The notes: generated by a model from the sequence alone, not told the origin. Shown: positions 18,204 to 27,268, counted from the stretch's first letter. The stretch is DNA of 64,000 nucleotides from Aquabacterium fontiphilum (GCF_009909205.1 NZ_JAAAPN010000001.1:186001-250000), one strand, 5' to 3'. Numbers and translations are program-made.

Positions 18204-18613
18204 TGCGTGGCGCGGGCCGGCAGGCGCCGCGCCAGGCTCTGGATGGCGGCAGACAACTCATCTGGAGACGCTGGTTTGGCCAGGTAGATGTCCACCCCGT
18301 CGGCGTAAGCCGCTGCCTTCTGATCGCTGTGGATGCGGCCGGACAGTGCGATGATGCCCAGCTCCGGCAAGGCAGCCCGCAGTCGCCGGGCCACCGACAG
18401 GCCGTCCTCGTGCGGCAGGTTCAAGTCCAGCACCACCAGTTCAATCGGCTCCGTCATCATCAGCCTGTCGATGTCCAGTGGGGCGGCCAGACCCGTCACC
18501 GTGTGACCGACTTCGCGCAGGTGGGCCACCAGTTCCTCGAGCAGCGGCGGGTGGTCTTCCACCACCAGCACGTGAAGCTGGCGGGCTACAGGGGCTTCTG
18601 CAAGGGCAGGCAC
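18200..18613 (-). CDS. Single-domain response regulator (REC only)
   Basis: The product is 137 residues with a receiver domain and no output domain. Asp63 in VVLDLNLP is the phosphorylation site, Glu19/Asp20 bind metal, Ser91 is the switch residue and Lys113 in LAKP is the conserved lysine. The start is a GTG at 18613 inside the end of the histidine kinase gene; the 28-base overlap points to coupled translation. It is presumably the partner of that kinase and acts by protein-protein contact, perhaps with the ParA-like ATPase of the same operon. Confidence 0.85.
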   Translation of the reverse strand: MPALAEAPVARQLHVLVVEDHPPLLEELVAHLREVGHTVTGLAAPLDIDRLMMTEPIELVVLDLNLPHEDGLSVARRLRAALPELGIIALSGRIHSDQKAAAYADGVDIYLAKPASPDELSAAIQSLARRLPARATH

Positions 18614-20517
18614 AGGCTGAACTCCACGTGGTCACCAATCGTCCGCACGCTGAGCGTGCCGCCCAGTCGCTGAGCCAGATTGTGCCCGAGCCACAGACCC
18701 AGGCCAGCCCCCGCGAAGCCTTTGGCTTCCTCGGCGCGGTGATACTTGTCAAACACGCGATGTGCGTCGGGGGCGCCCGCGGGGCCGAGCGCGTTGCGCA
18801 CGCAGACATGCCAGTGGCCCGGTAGCTCGCCCAGCGTCAACCACACCGGCGAGCCGGGCGGCGAGTACTTGCAGGCGTTGTCCAGCAAGTTGGCCAGGAT
18901 GACGCGCAGCAGATCCGCATCGGTCAAGATGATGGCTCCTGTGACACCCTCGTAGTGCAGTCGCTCCGGCGCGACCAAGGTGGCGCGCAGGCCAGCGAGC
19001 AGGGCATCGAACTGCACCGGCGAGGTGCTCACCGGCAGGCTGCTGTCGCCGAGGCGGTTGGCCTCCAGCACGCGCTCAAGCACCTGGTTCATCGCGGTGG
19101 CAGCGGCATCGATGTGCATCAGGCGCCGCTGGGCCTGGGCGTCGACGAGCGGGGGCTGGCGCTGCAACGCTCCCGCGGCCAGCCGAATGGTCATCAGCGG
19201 CGTCTTGAGCTCGTGGCCCAGCATGTCCAGAAACTGCTGCTGATCAGCGCGCTGCTGCTGAGCAAGCTCCAGGCGCTGCGACACCAGGTCCAGCTGCAAG
19301 CGATCGCGGCGTGAAATCTGGCGCAGCCGGCGAGAACGCATCATGAGCACCCCCAGCATCAGCAGCGCACTGCTGAGCCCGAAGACCAGTGACGCCTGCA
19401 GGTTGAACTCTTCCGCGCCACGCCATCCCAGCAACGGCACCATTGCCACCACCACCAGCACGGCCTGCGTGCTCACGACGCCCCACCAGACGCGTCGGCT
19501 CAGCACACCATCCTGGCGCGAGGACGCAACCATCCAGAACACCAGGGGCGTGGCCACCAGGGTCGCCACCATGGCGTTGCTTTCGACAGCCGCACGGGGG
19601 TGCCCTGTGGCGATCAGCAGCAGCTGCACGGGAAACATCAGCATGACCACCGCAATGGCCGTGCGAGAGGTGCCCGATGGCGCCGTGTCGGCCAGCATGG
19701 CCCGGTAAAAGCCCAGAAGCAGCATGGTGGAGAGGCACACCGAGACGCTCGTCACCACGTCGCCAGCCGTAGACCACGCAGCAGGAAGCAGCGCGGCCAT
19801 GTAGCCAAGCGCCGAAACGGCAAACACCACGGCGGTGGCCTGCGTGGCCAGAAACCAGAGGCTGACACGGCTGGGCTGCAGGGTGTGATCCATCAGCGCC
19901 CACAGGCCCATTCCCACCATCACACTGAGGTAGGCAATGAGAAACAGGTCCAGACGGTGGTCGTGCCGCTGGGCATCGTGCGTGCTCAGGGCTCGCACGC
20001 TCACCATCAGTGTGCTCGTGGTGCGCACGCGCAAGTACAGGGTGTGTTCGCCGGCCCGGTGGGGGTGCCACACCAGCGCCAGGGCCGCCGATGCGCGGTC
20101 ACGCAGCGCAAAAGGCACCCTGTCGCCCGTGTCCCGATGGCGCCACTGTCCGGGTGCGGCCGGGTCTGGATGGTAGAGGCGCACCTCATCGAGGTAGCTG
20201 GGCCGCACACGCAGCACCACCGCCTCGTCTGCGCGCGGCACGTTGACGGTCACACGCAGCCAGACCGTGTCGGCGGTGTAGCCGCGAGACAGCACGCGGG
20301 GGGCGGCTTGCCAGGGGCCAGCCTGCACGTCTGCCAGGCTGAGCTGTCCCGAAGGATCGGCCAGCCAGGCCCGGCTGGTGATCAGGTCGTCTTCCGCGCC
20401 CAGGGCGCTGCCTGGCCAGCACACCGCGGCCACCGCGAGCACACCGCACCACCACAGCCGCAGCCAGGCCGAAGGGCCGCCGGGCTGCGCCCGACGCAGG
20501 CCACCCGCTTCAGGCAT
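18586..20517 (-). CDS. 7TM-DISM sensor histidine kinase
   Basis: The product is 643 residues. A signal sequence ends near ALGAEDD. An extracellular jelly-roll-like 7TMR-DISMED2 region follows (VWLRVTVNVP, SYLDEVRLYHP), then seven membrane segments at about residues 195-415, a coiled linker, and the kinase core. His435 in DMLGHELKTPLM is the phosphoacceptor; NLLDNACKYSPPG is the N box and GAGLGLWLGHN the G box. The ATG at 20517 overlaps the parA stop codon by eight bases. The extracellular domain type often binds carbohydrate-like ligands, but the signal is unknown. Confidence 0.88.
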   Translation of the reverse strand: MPEAGGLRRAQPGGPSAWLRLWWCGVLAVAAVCWPGSALGAEDDLITSRAWLADPSGQLSLADVQAGPWQAAPRVLSRGYTADTVWLRVTVNVPRADEAVVLRVRPSYLDEVRLYHPDPAAPGQWRHRDTGDRVPFALRDRASAALALVWHPHRAGEHTLYLRVRTTSTLMVSVRALSTHDAQRHDHRLDLFLIAYLSVMVGMGLWALMDHTLQPSRVSLWFLATQATAVVFAVSALGYMAALLPAAWSTAGDVVTSVSVCLSTMLLLGFYRAMLADTAPSGTSRTAIAVVMLMFPVQLLLIATGHPRAAVESNAMVATLVATPLVFWMVASSRQDGVLSRRVWWGVVSTQAVLVVVAMVPLLGWRGAEEFNLQASLVFGLSSALLMLGVLMMRSRRLRQISRRDRLQLDLVSQRLELAQQQRADQQQFLDMLGHELKTPLMTIRLAAGALQRQPPLVDAQAQRRLMHIDAAATAMNQVLERVLEANRLGDSSLPVSTSPVQFDALLAGLRATLVAPERLHYEGVTGAIILTDADLLRVILANLLDNACKYSPPGSPVWLTLGELPGHWHVCVRNALGPAGAPDAHRVFDKYHRAEEAKGFAGAGLGLWLGHNLAQRLGGTLSVRTIGDHVEFSLCLPLQKPL

Positions 20518-21127
20518 CCAGCCAGCGGGTGACCGGCGCCCACTGCGCGAGGTCCTTCTCGACCTTGGCGGCAGGCACATCCCACAGGCCCAGGCCGTGG
20601 GCCGCCAGGTGGGCGTAGTTCTGCGTGTCGCGCAGCTGCGCCAGCAGGGGCACATCCAGCGTCTGCAAAAAGGTCAGCAGGTGCTCGGTGGCCCGGGTGT
20701 GGTCCTTCACGCGGTTGGCCACCACGGCCAGCTCCACCTTGCTCGCGTGCTTGCGGCTGGCCAGGTCTTCCAGAAAGGCCTGCACCGCGTAGATGTCGAA
20801 CACGCTGGCCTGCACGGGCACCAGAATCTTGTCGGCCAGCCGCACGGCAGCCTCCAGCGCCTTGCCGTGCAGCCCGGCGGGTGTGTCGAGCACCATGTGG
20901 GTCGTGCCCTTGGGTGGGCGGGCCATCTGGTCCTTGCTGATGTCCCAGGTCTGGATGGCCGGCAGCGTCGGCGGCCGCAGGCGCAGCCACAGCCGGGACG
21001 ACTGCTGACGGTCGATGTCGCCCAGCATGACCGCGTGGCCCTGGCTGGCGAAATAGGCTGCAATGTTGCTCGACAGCGTGGACTTTCCCACGCCGCCCTT
21101 CGGGTTGGCGACCACGATCACCGGCAT
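20510..21127 (-). CDS. ParA/MinD-family ATPase, operon partner of a two-component system
   Basis: The product is 205 residues. PKGGVGKST at residues 9-17 is the deviant Walker A with its signature lysine, and LGDIDRQQSS and VLDTPAGL supply the A' and B motifs. The protein is shorter than plasmid ParA and has no DNA-binding N-terminus; it resembles the orphan ParA-like positioning ATPases. No parB lies nearby, so chromosome partition is unlikely. The gene leads an overlapped operon with a histidine kinase and a receiver protein. GGGAG lies before the ATG. It diverges from puuC. Confidence 0.87.
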   Translation of the reverse strand: MPVIVVANPKGGVGKSTLSSNIAAYFASQGHAVMLGDIDRQQSSRLWLRLRPPTLPAIQTWDISKDQMARPPKGTTHMVLDTPAGLHGKALEAAVRLADKILVPVQASVFDIYAVQAFLEDLASRKHASKVELAVVANRVKDHTRATEHLLTFLQTLDVPLLAQLRDTQNYAHLAAHGLGLWDVPAAKVEKDLAQWAPVTRWLDA

Positions 21128-21219
21128 GCTGTGCTCCCTCGGTGTGTCAGGCTGATGCATTGTGGCGCAAGCCGCGCCTGCAGTGTGACCGCCGCGCCGG
21201 TTTTGGCTAGCATGGGCAC

Positions 21220-22737
21220 ATGACCGACACACCGCACCGACAGACCCGCCTGTGGCATGACCGCGCCGACGCCTGGCTGGCCGAAGGCCGCATCGATGGC
21301 CGCGCCTGGATTGGCGGCGCGCGCGTGGCGGCTGCAGACGGCCAGACCTTTGCCTGCCACTCGCCCATCGACGGGCGCCTGCTCACCCAGGTGGCCCGCG
21401 GGCAGCGCGAAGACATCGACCGCGCCGTGGCGGCCGCCCGCCGCAGCTTCGACGATGGCCGCTGGGCCCGCAAGGCGCCGGCCGTGCGCAAGCGCATCCT
21501 GCAGCGCTGGGCCGAGCTCATCACCCAGCACAAGGACGAACTCGCCTTGCTCGAAACGCTGGACATGGGCAAGCCCATCCAGTACAGCCTCAGCGTCGAC
21601 GTGCCGGCCGCGGCGCGCTGCATCGCCTGGTATGCAGAAGCCATCGACAAGGTCTACGACGAGATTGCGCCCACGCCGGCCAACGCGCTGGCGCTGATCC
21701 AGCGCGAGCCCGTGGGCGTGGTGGGCGCCATCGTGCCCTGGAACTACCCCATGATCATGGCCGCCTGGAAGCTCGGGCCCGCGCTGGCCATGGGCAACAG
21801 CGTGGTGCTCAAGCCTTCCGAGAAATCGCCGCTGACGGCCATGCGCCTGGCCGAGCTCGCGGCCAAGGCGGGCCTGCCCGAAGGCGTGCTCAATGTCGTG
21901 CCGGGTTATGGCCACGAGGCTGGCGAAGCGCTGGCCCTGCACCCCGATGTCGATGCGCTGGGCTTCACGGGATCGACCCGCGTGGGCCGCAAGATGCTCG
22001 AATACGCCGGCCGCAGCAACCTCAAGCGGGTGTTCAACGAGCTCGGCGGCAAATCGGCCTTTGTGGTGTTTGACGATGTGGACGACCCCGTGCGGGCCGG
22101 GCGCACCGTGGCCCAGGCGCTGTTCTTCAACCAGGGCGAATCCTGCAACGCGCCCTCGCGCCTGCTGGTGCACGAGGCGGTGGCCGACGCCGTCATCGAC
22201 GCCGCACTGGCCGAGGTGCCCAAACACCAGCCGGCCGACCCGCTCAGCCCCGCCACCGTGATGGGCGCGCTGGTCGACGAAGGCCAGCTGCGCTCGGTGA
22301 TGGGCCACATCGACAGCGGCATCCAGCAAGGCGCCCGCCTGCTGGCCGGCGGCCGCCAGGCCCGCGCCGACAGCGGCGGCCACTACGTCGAGCCCACGGT
22401 GTTCGACCACGTGCAGCCCGACATGCGCATCGCGCAGGAAGAGATTTTCGGCCCCGTGCTCAGCATCCTGCGCTTCAAGGACGAAGCCGAGGCCATCGCG
22501 CTGGCCAATGGCACCGACTACGGCCTGCAAGCCAGCGTCTGGAGTCGCCACCTCGACCGCGCCCACCGCGTGGCCCGCGCCCTCAAAGCCGGCACCGTGC
22601 ACGTGAACCAGTACGACGAAGACGACATCACCGTGCCCTTCGGCGGTGTGAAGCAGTCAGGCAACGGGCGCGACAAGTCGCTGCACGCGCTGGACAAGTA
22701 CACGGAGTTGAAGACGACTTGGATCAGGGTGGGGTGA
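21220..22737 (+). CDS. puuC: Gamma-glutamyl-gamma-aminobutyraldehyde dehydrogenase
   Basis: The product is 505 residues of the aldehyde dehydrogenase superfamily. Cys309 in NQGESCNAPSR is the catalytic thiol and Glu274 in NELGGKS the general base; VPWNYPM and GFTGSTRVG form the NAD-binding site. The N-terminus and DEDDITVPFGGVKQSGNGRDKS match PuuC. It would oxidise gamma-glutamyl- or free aminobutyraldehyde to the acid that PuuD or GABA enzymes use. It is separated from the puuD-puuA-spuC cluster by about 6 kb of importer, porin and signalling genes. Confidence 0.88.
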   Translation: MTDTPHRQTRLWHDRADAWLAEGRIDGRAWIGGARVAAADGQTFACHSPIDGRLLTQVARGQREDIDRAVAAARRSFDDGRWARKAPAVRKRILQRWAELITQHKDELALLETLDMGKPIQYSLSVDVPAAARCIAWYAEAIDKVYDEIAPTPANALALIQREPVGVVGAIVPWNYPMIMAAWKLGPALAMGNSVVLKPSEKSPLTAMRLAELAAKAGLPEGVLNVVPGYGHEAGEALALHPDVDALGFTGSTRVGRKMLEYAGRSNLKRVFNELGGKSAFVVFDDVDDPVRAGRTVAQALFFNQGESCNAPSRLLVHEAVADAVIDAALAEVPKHQPADPLSPATVMGALVDEGQLRSVMGHIDSGIQQGARLLAGGRQARADSGGHYVEPTVFDHVQPDMRIAQEEIFGPVLSILRFKDEAEAIALANGTDYGLQASVWSRHLDRAHRVARALKAGTVHVNQYDEDDITVPFGGVKQSGNGRDKSLHALDKYTELKTTWIRVG

Positions 22738-22794
22738 GGGGGCTGCGCCTTAGTGTTCGGTTATGCGAAGCAGGATTCCTGCCAGAATCCGCCC

Positions 22795-23181
22795 ATGTCC
22801 ACCGCCGTCCTCGACATCGTTTGCCTGTGTGCCGCCTGGTGCGGCACCTGTCGCGAGTACACCGCCACCTTTGCCGATCTGCAGGCGGCGGCACCTGGCC
22901 ATCGCTATCGCTGGATCGACATCGAGGACGAAGCCGACCAGGTGGGCGACATCGATGTGGAGACCTTCCCGACGCTGATGTTGGCCTGTGAGGGCCACGT
23001 GCTGTTTGCCGGGCCGGTATTGCCGCGGCTCAACGACGCGCAGCGCCTGGTGGCGGTGCACCAGGCGCAGGCGCAGGCCGTGCTGTCAGGAGAGGGCAAG
23101 TGGCCGGCGCCCGCGGCGCTGGGCTTGCCGGATGACCAGGCCGAGGCATTTGCCGCGTTGGCGCAGGCGCTCGCCGCTTAA
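22795..23181 (+). CDS. Thioredoxin-like protein with CGTC active site
   Basis: The product is 128 residues of the thioredoxin fold. Cys16 and Cys19 form CGTC in AAWCGTCREY, and TFPTLM holds the cis-proline. There is no signal peptide, so it is probably cytoplasmic. The C-terminal part beyond the fold is Ala-rich and lacks known motifs. The ATG at 22795 (MSTAVLD) is chosen over an upstream in-frame ATG because the upstream part does not belong to the fold. Its end overlaps the convergent GGDEF-EAL gene by four bases. Confidence 0.8.
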   Translation: MSTAVLDIVCLCAAWCGTCREYTATFADLQAAAPGHRYRWIDIEDEADQVGDIDVETFPTLMLACEGHVLFAGPVLPRLNDAQRLVAVHQAQAQAVLSGEGKWPAPAALGLPDDQAEAFAALAQALAA

Positions 23182-25562
23182 ATCATGGCCGCGAAGGCGG
23201 TGCCCAGGTCTTCCTGCTCGGTGTCGGGGGCGCGCCAGTTGGCCAGCCAGGACATGAAGTCGTCGGCGGGCATGGGCTTGGCGATGAAATAGCCCTGGGC
23301 CTCGTCGCAGCCCAGGCCGGCCAGCAGCTTCCAGTGCTTGGCGCCTTCCACGCCTTCGGCCACCACGCTCAGGCCCAGGTTGTGGGCGAGGTCGATGGTG
23401 GAGTAGACGATCTTGGCGTCCTGCAGGTCGCTTTCCATGTTCATCACGAACGAGCGATCGATCTTGAGCTCGTCAACCGGCAGGCGCTTGAGGTAGGCCA
23501 GCGAAGAGTAGCCGGTACCGAAGTCGTCGATCGAGAGCTTCAGGCCCAGTGCGTGCAGGCGGTTGAGTGTCTGCAGCGCGCGTTGCGGGTCGTCCATGAT
23601 CGCGCTTTCGGTGATTTCGAGCACGATGAGGGTCGGATCCACGCCGTGTTCCTGCAGCACGGCTTCGACCTTGGCGGGCAGGTCCTGATCCATCAGGTCG
23701 CGGGTCGACAGGTTGACGGCCAGTTTCATGCGCAGGCCATGGTGGGCGAGCTGGTGGGCGGATCGGGCCACCTCGCCGAGGATCCACATGGTCATTACGC
23801 GGATGAAGCCGGTCTGCTCGGCAAACGGGATGAACTTCATCGGCGGCACCATGCCGCGTGTCGGATGTTGCCAGCGCACCAGCGCCTCCGCCCCGATGAT
23901 CTGGCCGCTGCGCAGATCGACCTTGGGCTGAAGGAACAGGCGCAGCTGATCTTGCTCGACGGCCGTGCGCAACTCGCTGAGCAGGCTGAGGGATTCCTGA
24001 CTGCCTGTGTCCAGCCCTGCCTGGTAGACCACCGTGCCGGCCTGTCGCTGCTTGGCGGCATACATGGCCAGCTCGGCGCGGCTGAGCAGCAGGTCGGCGT
24101 CGTCGCCATCGGTGGGGCACGCGGCCACGCCGATGCCGGCACTGAGGTCGACCGTGTGGTCGTCCAATGTGAAGGGGCGCTCCAGCACCGCGTGGATGCG
24201 CTGTGCAATCGGCAAGGCGCCCGAGACGGCCGTCTCGGGCAGCAGCACAGCAAACTCGTCGCCACTCAGGCGTGCGAGCACAGCAGGGTGCTCGGCCAGG
24301 GCTTCCTGTCGGATGCGCTCGGCCACTGCGCGCAGCAGCCGGTCACCGAAGCGGTGGCCCAGCACGTCGTTGACGTGCTTGAAGCGGTCCATGTCCATCA
24401 GCAGCACGGTGCAGGGCGCGCCGCTGTCCTGGCTGCGGAAGATCGCCTGCCGCAGGTCATGGCGGAACTGCTCGCGGTTGGGCAAATCGGTCAGTGCATC
24501 CTGGAAAGCCAGTCGCCGGATCTCGCCTTCGCGGGCCTGGACGGCCTGGCGCATGGCTTCCAGCGAGGCGGCCAGTTCCCCGATCTCGCCACGGCCGCGC
24601 ACGGCGACTGCCTGTGCGTAGTCGCCCTTGCCCAGCCGGCGGGCCACGCGCGAGAGGGCGCGCAGCGGCGTGGCAATGCGGCGCGCCGTCACCACGCTGC
24701 CCACACCAAACGCCAGCACGCCAAGCGCGGCGAGGGTCAGCAGCGTCACCTGCAGGTCCCGGTAGCTGGACAGCGCCTGGTCGACCGAGCGCATCAGGAC
24801 CACGGTGGCCGTGCCGGTCTCGGAAGCGCCGGGCAAGGTCACCGCCAGGGTGGCGTACTCTCCGCGCAGGGTCTTGCTCCCGTTGGCGGGGGTGGACTGC
24901 GCCGCCGGCCATGCGTCCGCTGGCAGGGTGGCCATGCGCACTTCGGGGCGGCCATGCTTGCCCGGAAGCATGAGGGCCACGTCCAGGCCGGACAGGTTCT
25001 GCATGTCGCGCAACAGGTTGGCATCAAGCCGGAAGGCCATGCCCACCCAGCCGATCACGGCAGGTGCACGCACCGGAACCGCCACGATCTGATATGGCTG
25101 CCCATCAATCAGTTCGACCTGATGGCGTTGGGTGCCGTCGTGGTCGGCGCTCAGCGCATAGCGCCGGACGGCCTCCAGAAAGCGCGCGGGCTGCTCGCCC
25201 GTGGCCGCCTGCAGTCGAAACTCGGGGTCGGCAAACAGCGCCAGACTGGCGTCGATGCGCTCCCCATGGTTCTCGAGGGCCGACAGCATGGTTTCGGCAT
25301 CGTTGCTGGCAATGGCTGCGCGAAAGCCGTAATCGCTGGCGAGCACGCGGGTGGCCTGGGCCAGCCGCTCGTTGTTCTGTTCGAGCAGGCGCAGAAAGAC
25401 CTTCTCGCCGGTTTGCAGTTCGGCCTGGATCGCGCGTCGGGCGTTGGCATCGACACTGCGTTGCACGAACCAGTAGCTGACCGCCTGAATGATCAGCAGC
25501 AGCCCCAGGAACATCGCGACGATGCGGGTCTGGAGCCGGTGCGGGTTCAGAAACGGCAGCAT
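23178..25562 (-). CDS. Transmembrane GGDEF-EAL protein with periplasmic sensor and HAMP
   Basis: The product is 794 residues. A first membrane helix at about 13-33 is followed by a periplasmic dCACHE-like sensor region, a second helix at about 283-305 and a HAMP domain. The GGDEF motif is SGDEF at 433-437, a variant still found in active cyclases. The EAL motif is at 559-561 in GAEALVRW, with ESAIMDD and DDFGTGYSS supplying further phosphodiesterase residues. It may make or break c-di-GMP depending on signal; the intact EAL set favours hydrolysis. No RxxD I-site is seen at the usual place. Confidence 0.9.
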   Translation of the reverse strand: MLPFLNPHRLQTRIVAMFLGLLLIIQAVSYWFVQRSVDANARRAIQAELQTGEKVFLRLLEQNNERLAQATRVLASDYGFRAAIASNDAETMLSALENHGERIDASLALFADPEFRLQAATGEQPARFLEAVRRYALSADHDGTQRHQVELIDGQPYQIVAVPVRAPAVIGWVGMAFRLDANLLRDMQNLSGLDVALMLPGKHGRPEVRMATLPADAWPAAQSTPANGSKTLRGEYATLAVTLPGASETGTATVVLMRSVDQALSSYRDLQVTLLTLAALGVLAFGVGSVVTARRIATPLRALSRVARRLGKGDYAQAVAVRGRGEIGELAASLEAMRQAVQAREGEIRRLAFQDALTDLPNREQFRHDLRQAIFRSQDSGAPCTVLLMDMDRFKHVNDVLGHRFGDRLLRAVAERIRQEALAEHPAVLARLSGDEFAVLLPETAVSGALPIAQRIHAVLERPFTLDDHTVDLSAGIGVAACPTDGDDADLLLSRAELAMYAAKQRQAGTVVYQAGLDTGSQESLSLLSELRTAVEQDQLRLFLQPKVDLRSGQIIGAEALVRWQHPTRGMVPPMKFIPFAEQTGFIRVMTMWILGEVARSAHQLAHHGLRMKLAVNLSTRDLMDQDLPAKVEAVLQEHGVDPTLIVLEITESAIMDDPQRALQTLNRLHALGLKLSIDDFGTGYSSLAYLKRLPVDELKIDRSFVMNMESDLQDAKIVYSTIDLAHNLGLSVVAEGVEGAKHWKLLAGLGCDEAQGYFIAKPMPADDFMSWLANWRAPDTEQEDLGTAFAAMI

Positions 25563-25586
25563 GCAGGCATCATGGCACGGCGCCGC

Positions 25587-25814
25587 TCAGCGGTCACCCG
25601 CCTGTTGAGTGGGGGGCAGATCGTGACTGGCGGGTGCGAGCCAGGCGGCCATGGCCGCGCTCAGCCAGTCGGCGTGGCCGGCTGGCGTCGTGGAGTTAGC
25701 TGGCGCTTCTGGAGCGGGCGTGGCCACCTCCTCCGGCTGCCGTGAGGCCGATCGTGGAACAGCAAACGAGGGGCGGGCAGGAGGGGCGGGCAGGGTGACC
25801 ATGGAACACACCAT
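25587..25814 (-). CDS. Possible small Ala/Pro-rich protein, unknown
   Basis: A frame of about 75 residues begins MVCSMVTLPAPPARP and ends in a Pro/Gln-rich tail, with an amphipathic WLSAAMAAWLAPA stretch near its C-terminus. It fills part of the 359-base gap between the GGDEF-EAL gene and the acyltransferase gene. No convincing ribosome-binding site is visible and the composition is simple, so it may be a chance frame. An ATG at 25802 is an alternative start. Confidence 0.25.
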   Translation of the reverse strand: MVCSMVTLPAPPARPSFAVPRSASRQPEEVATPAPEAPANSTTPAGHADWLSAAMAAWLAPASHDLPPTQQAGDR

Positions 25815-25890
25815 CTGGGGCGTCAAGAACAGCCGACGCCTTGCTTTCGGCCATGATGGCGGTTCCATGAAGGGGCGAGGCCGCGAGAAC

Positions 25891-25911
25891 GGGCGCAATC
25901 CCGCCCTTTTT
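25891..25911 (+). terminator. Hairpin with T-run, no + strand gene upstream
   Basis: GGGCG (25891-25895) pairs with CGCCC (25902-25906) around CAATCC and is followed by five T residues. It has the form of a weak intrinsic terminator on the + strand, though both flanking genes are on the minus strand. It may end an unannotated short + strand transcript, or be fortuitous. Confidence 0.35.
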
Positions 25912-25921
25912 GTGCTGCCTG

Positions 25922-27268
25922 TCACGCCGCAGCACGCAGCGTCTCGAGTGCTTGCAGCTGGCGATCCACTCGCGCACTGAACTGGTGCACCGCCTCGGCG
26001 GGGATCTCGTCCTGTGGGTGGCTGAGCACCATGAACTGCCGTCCAGCCAGGCTGCCGGTGGCCACCAGCAGGCCGGTGCTGTTTGTCGCGGGCCACATGT
26101 GGGCAAGCCGCACGCCAGCCCCCTCGGGATGAATGGCGTCGGTGTCACCCAGGTTGGTGAAGTGGCAGCTGACATCGTCGAGTTTGCCGCGCCGCTTGAA
26201 GGCGATCAGCATGCGGCTGTACAAGGTCTTGCCCATCAGGGGCAGCCATTCATAGAACAGCAAGGGCAGCGCATGCTGCCGCTGTTCGAAGCTGGCCAGG
26301 CCGGCTTTGGCCTGGGCATCGATGTCGGCCACCTGATGTGCGAGATCGGGCTGGCGGCGGGCTCTCACCACCATCGTGGCCACATGGTTGCCGAAGCGCG
26401 GTGCGCGGCCTTGAGGGAAGTAGCGACGCAGGTCCACGGAGATGCGGATGGCCGCGACCGCGTTCGGGTCGTCATGGGCCAGTGAGAGAAAGGCTTCGGC
26501 CAGCATCGCCGTCAGCAAGGTGTTGCTGGTGGTGCCCATGGCCTTGGCGATCCGTCGCAGGGTTTGGGGTGGCGTCTGCAGGTCACAGTGATGAACCTGC
26601 GTGGGCGCAAACTCGTTGGAGCGGTGGGTGGCCAGGCTGACGACTCGGCGCGTCTGCATGAACTGTTTGACGGCCTGGGTGTTGCGCCACCAGGCCGCGA
26701 TGCTGGCAGGCCAGTCCTGCCAACGCTGAGGCAGGACGGCCGGCAGCATGGAGGGTGCGTCCAGCGGGCATGCGGCCGGTGTATGGCCATTGAGCGCCGC
26801 CATCAGGCCGCACAACGCATCGATCATCGAGCGGCCGTCCCCCGCGATGTGATGCACCGAGAACATCAGCGCCGGCGTCGCGTCATGCGGGAAAAAGCGG
26901 GCCCGCCACGGCAGGCCACGCTCCAGTGGCATGGGCTCGTTGAGAAAGGGTCCGTGAAACGCTTCGAGCGCCTTCAGGTTGGACGGGTCGACGCCGGGTT
27001 GCACGCGGTAGGCGTCGGCAAACAGCAGGTCGACATGGGGGTTGTCCGGCAGGATGCGCAGGTGGTGGCGCACCCAGCCGGGTTGGATCACGCCGCGCAG
27101 GCGGGGGTAGGCGCTGACGAGGGCACGCAGGCTGCGGCGCACATCTGCCTCGGCCACCGGCCCCGCGAACCGCAGCATGAATGCCATGTTGACCGGGCCG
27201 TAGAGCCCTTCACCGGCCCAGTACAGGTGTTCGGAACGGTTCAGCGGGAGGTGGTCAGGGTGGGACAC
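25922..27268 (-). CDS. Stand-alone condensation-domain-like acyltransferase
   Basis: The product is 448 residues. HHIAGDG at residues 139-145 fits the HHxxxDG catalytic motif shared by NRPS condensation domains, PapA-type and wax-ester-synthase-type acyltransferases. SVDLRRYFPQG further on fits the second-half structural motif of that superfamily. There is no carrier protein or synthetase gene near, so it is a free-standing enzyme, perhaps acylating a lipid or alcohol. The substrate cannot be inferred. Upstream of its start is a 180-base gap before holA. Confidence 0.75.
   Translation of the reverse strand: MSHPDHLPLNRSEHLYWAGEGLYGPVNMAFMLRFAGPVAEADVRRSLRALVSAYPRLRGVIQPGWVRHHLRILPDNPHVDLLFADAYRVQPGVDPSNLKALEAFHGPFLNEPMPLERGLPWRARFFPHDATPALMFSVHHIAGDGRSMIDALCGLMAALNGHTPAACPLDAPSMLPAVLPQRWQDWPASIAAWWRNTQAVKQFMQTRRVVSLATHRSNEFAPTQVHHCDLQTPPQTLRRIAKAMGTTSNTLLTAMLAEAFLSLAHDDPNAVAAIRISVDLRRYFPQGRAPRFGNHVATMVVRARRQPDLAHQVADIDAQAKAGLASFEQRQHALPLLFYEWLPLMGKTLYSRMLIAFKRRGKLDDVSCHFTNLGDTDAIHPEGAGVRLAHMWPATNSTGLLVATGSLAGRQFMVLSHPQDEIPAEAVHQFSARVDRQLQALETLRAAA

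Noticed and set aside
20510-21127. ParA-like gene as a chromosome or plasmid partition locus
   Set aside because: There is no parB, no parS-like repeats and no replication genes; the operon partners are a kinase and a receiver.
23334-25745. 803-residue open frame antisense to the GGDEF-EAL gene
   Set aside because: It mirrors the real gene codon for codon and has the biased composition of a complementary frame.
25651-25980. 109-residue + strand frame in the gap before the acyltransferase
   Set aside because: It has no ribosome-binding site or motif and runs into the acyltransferase gene; the terminator-like hairpin lies inside it.
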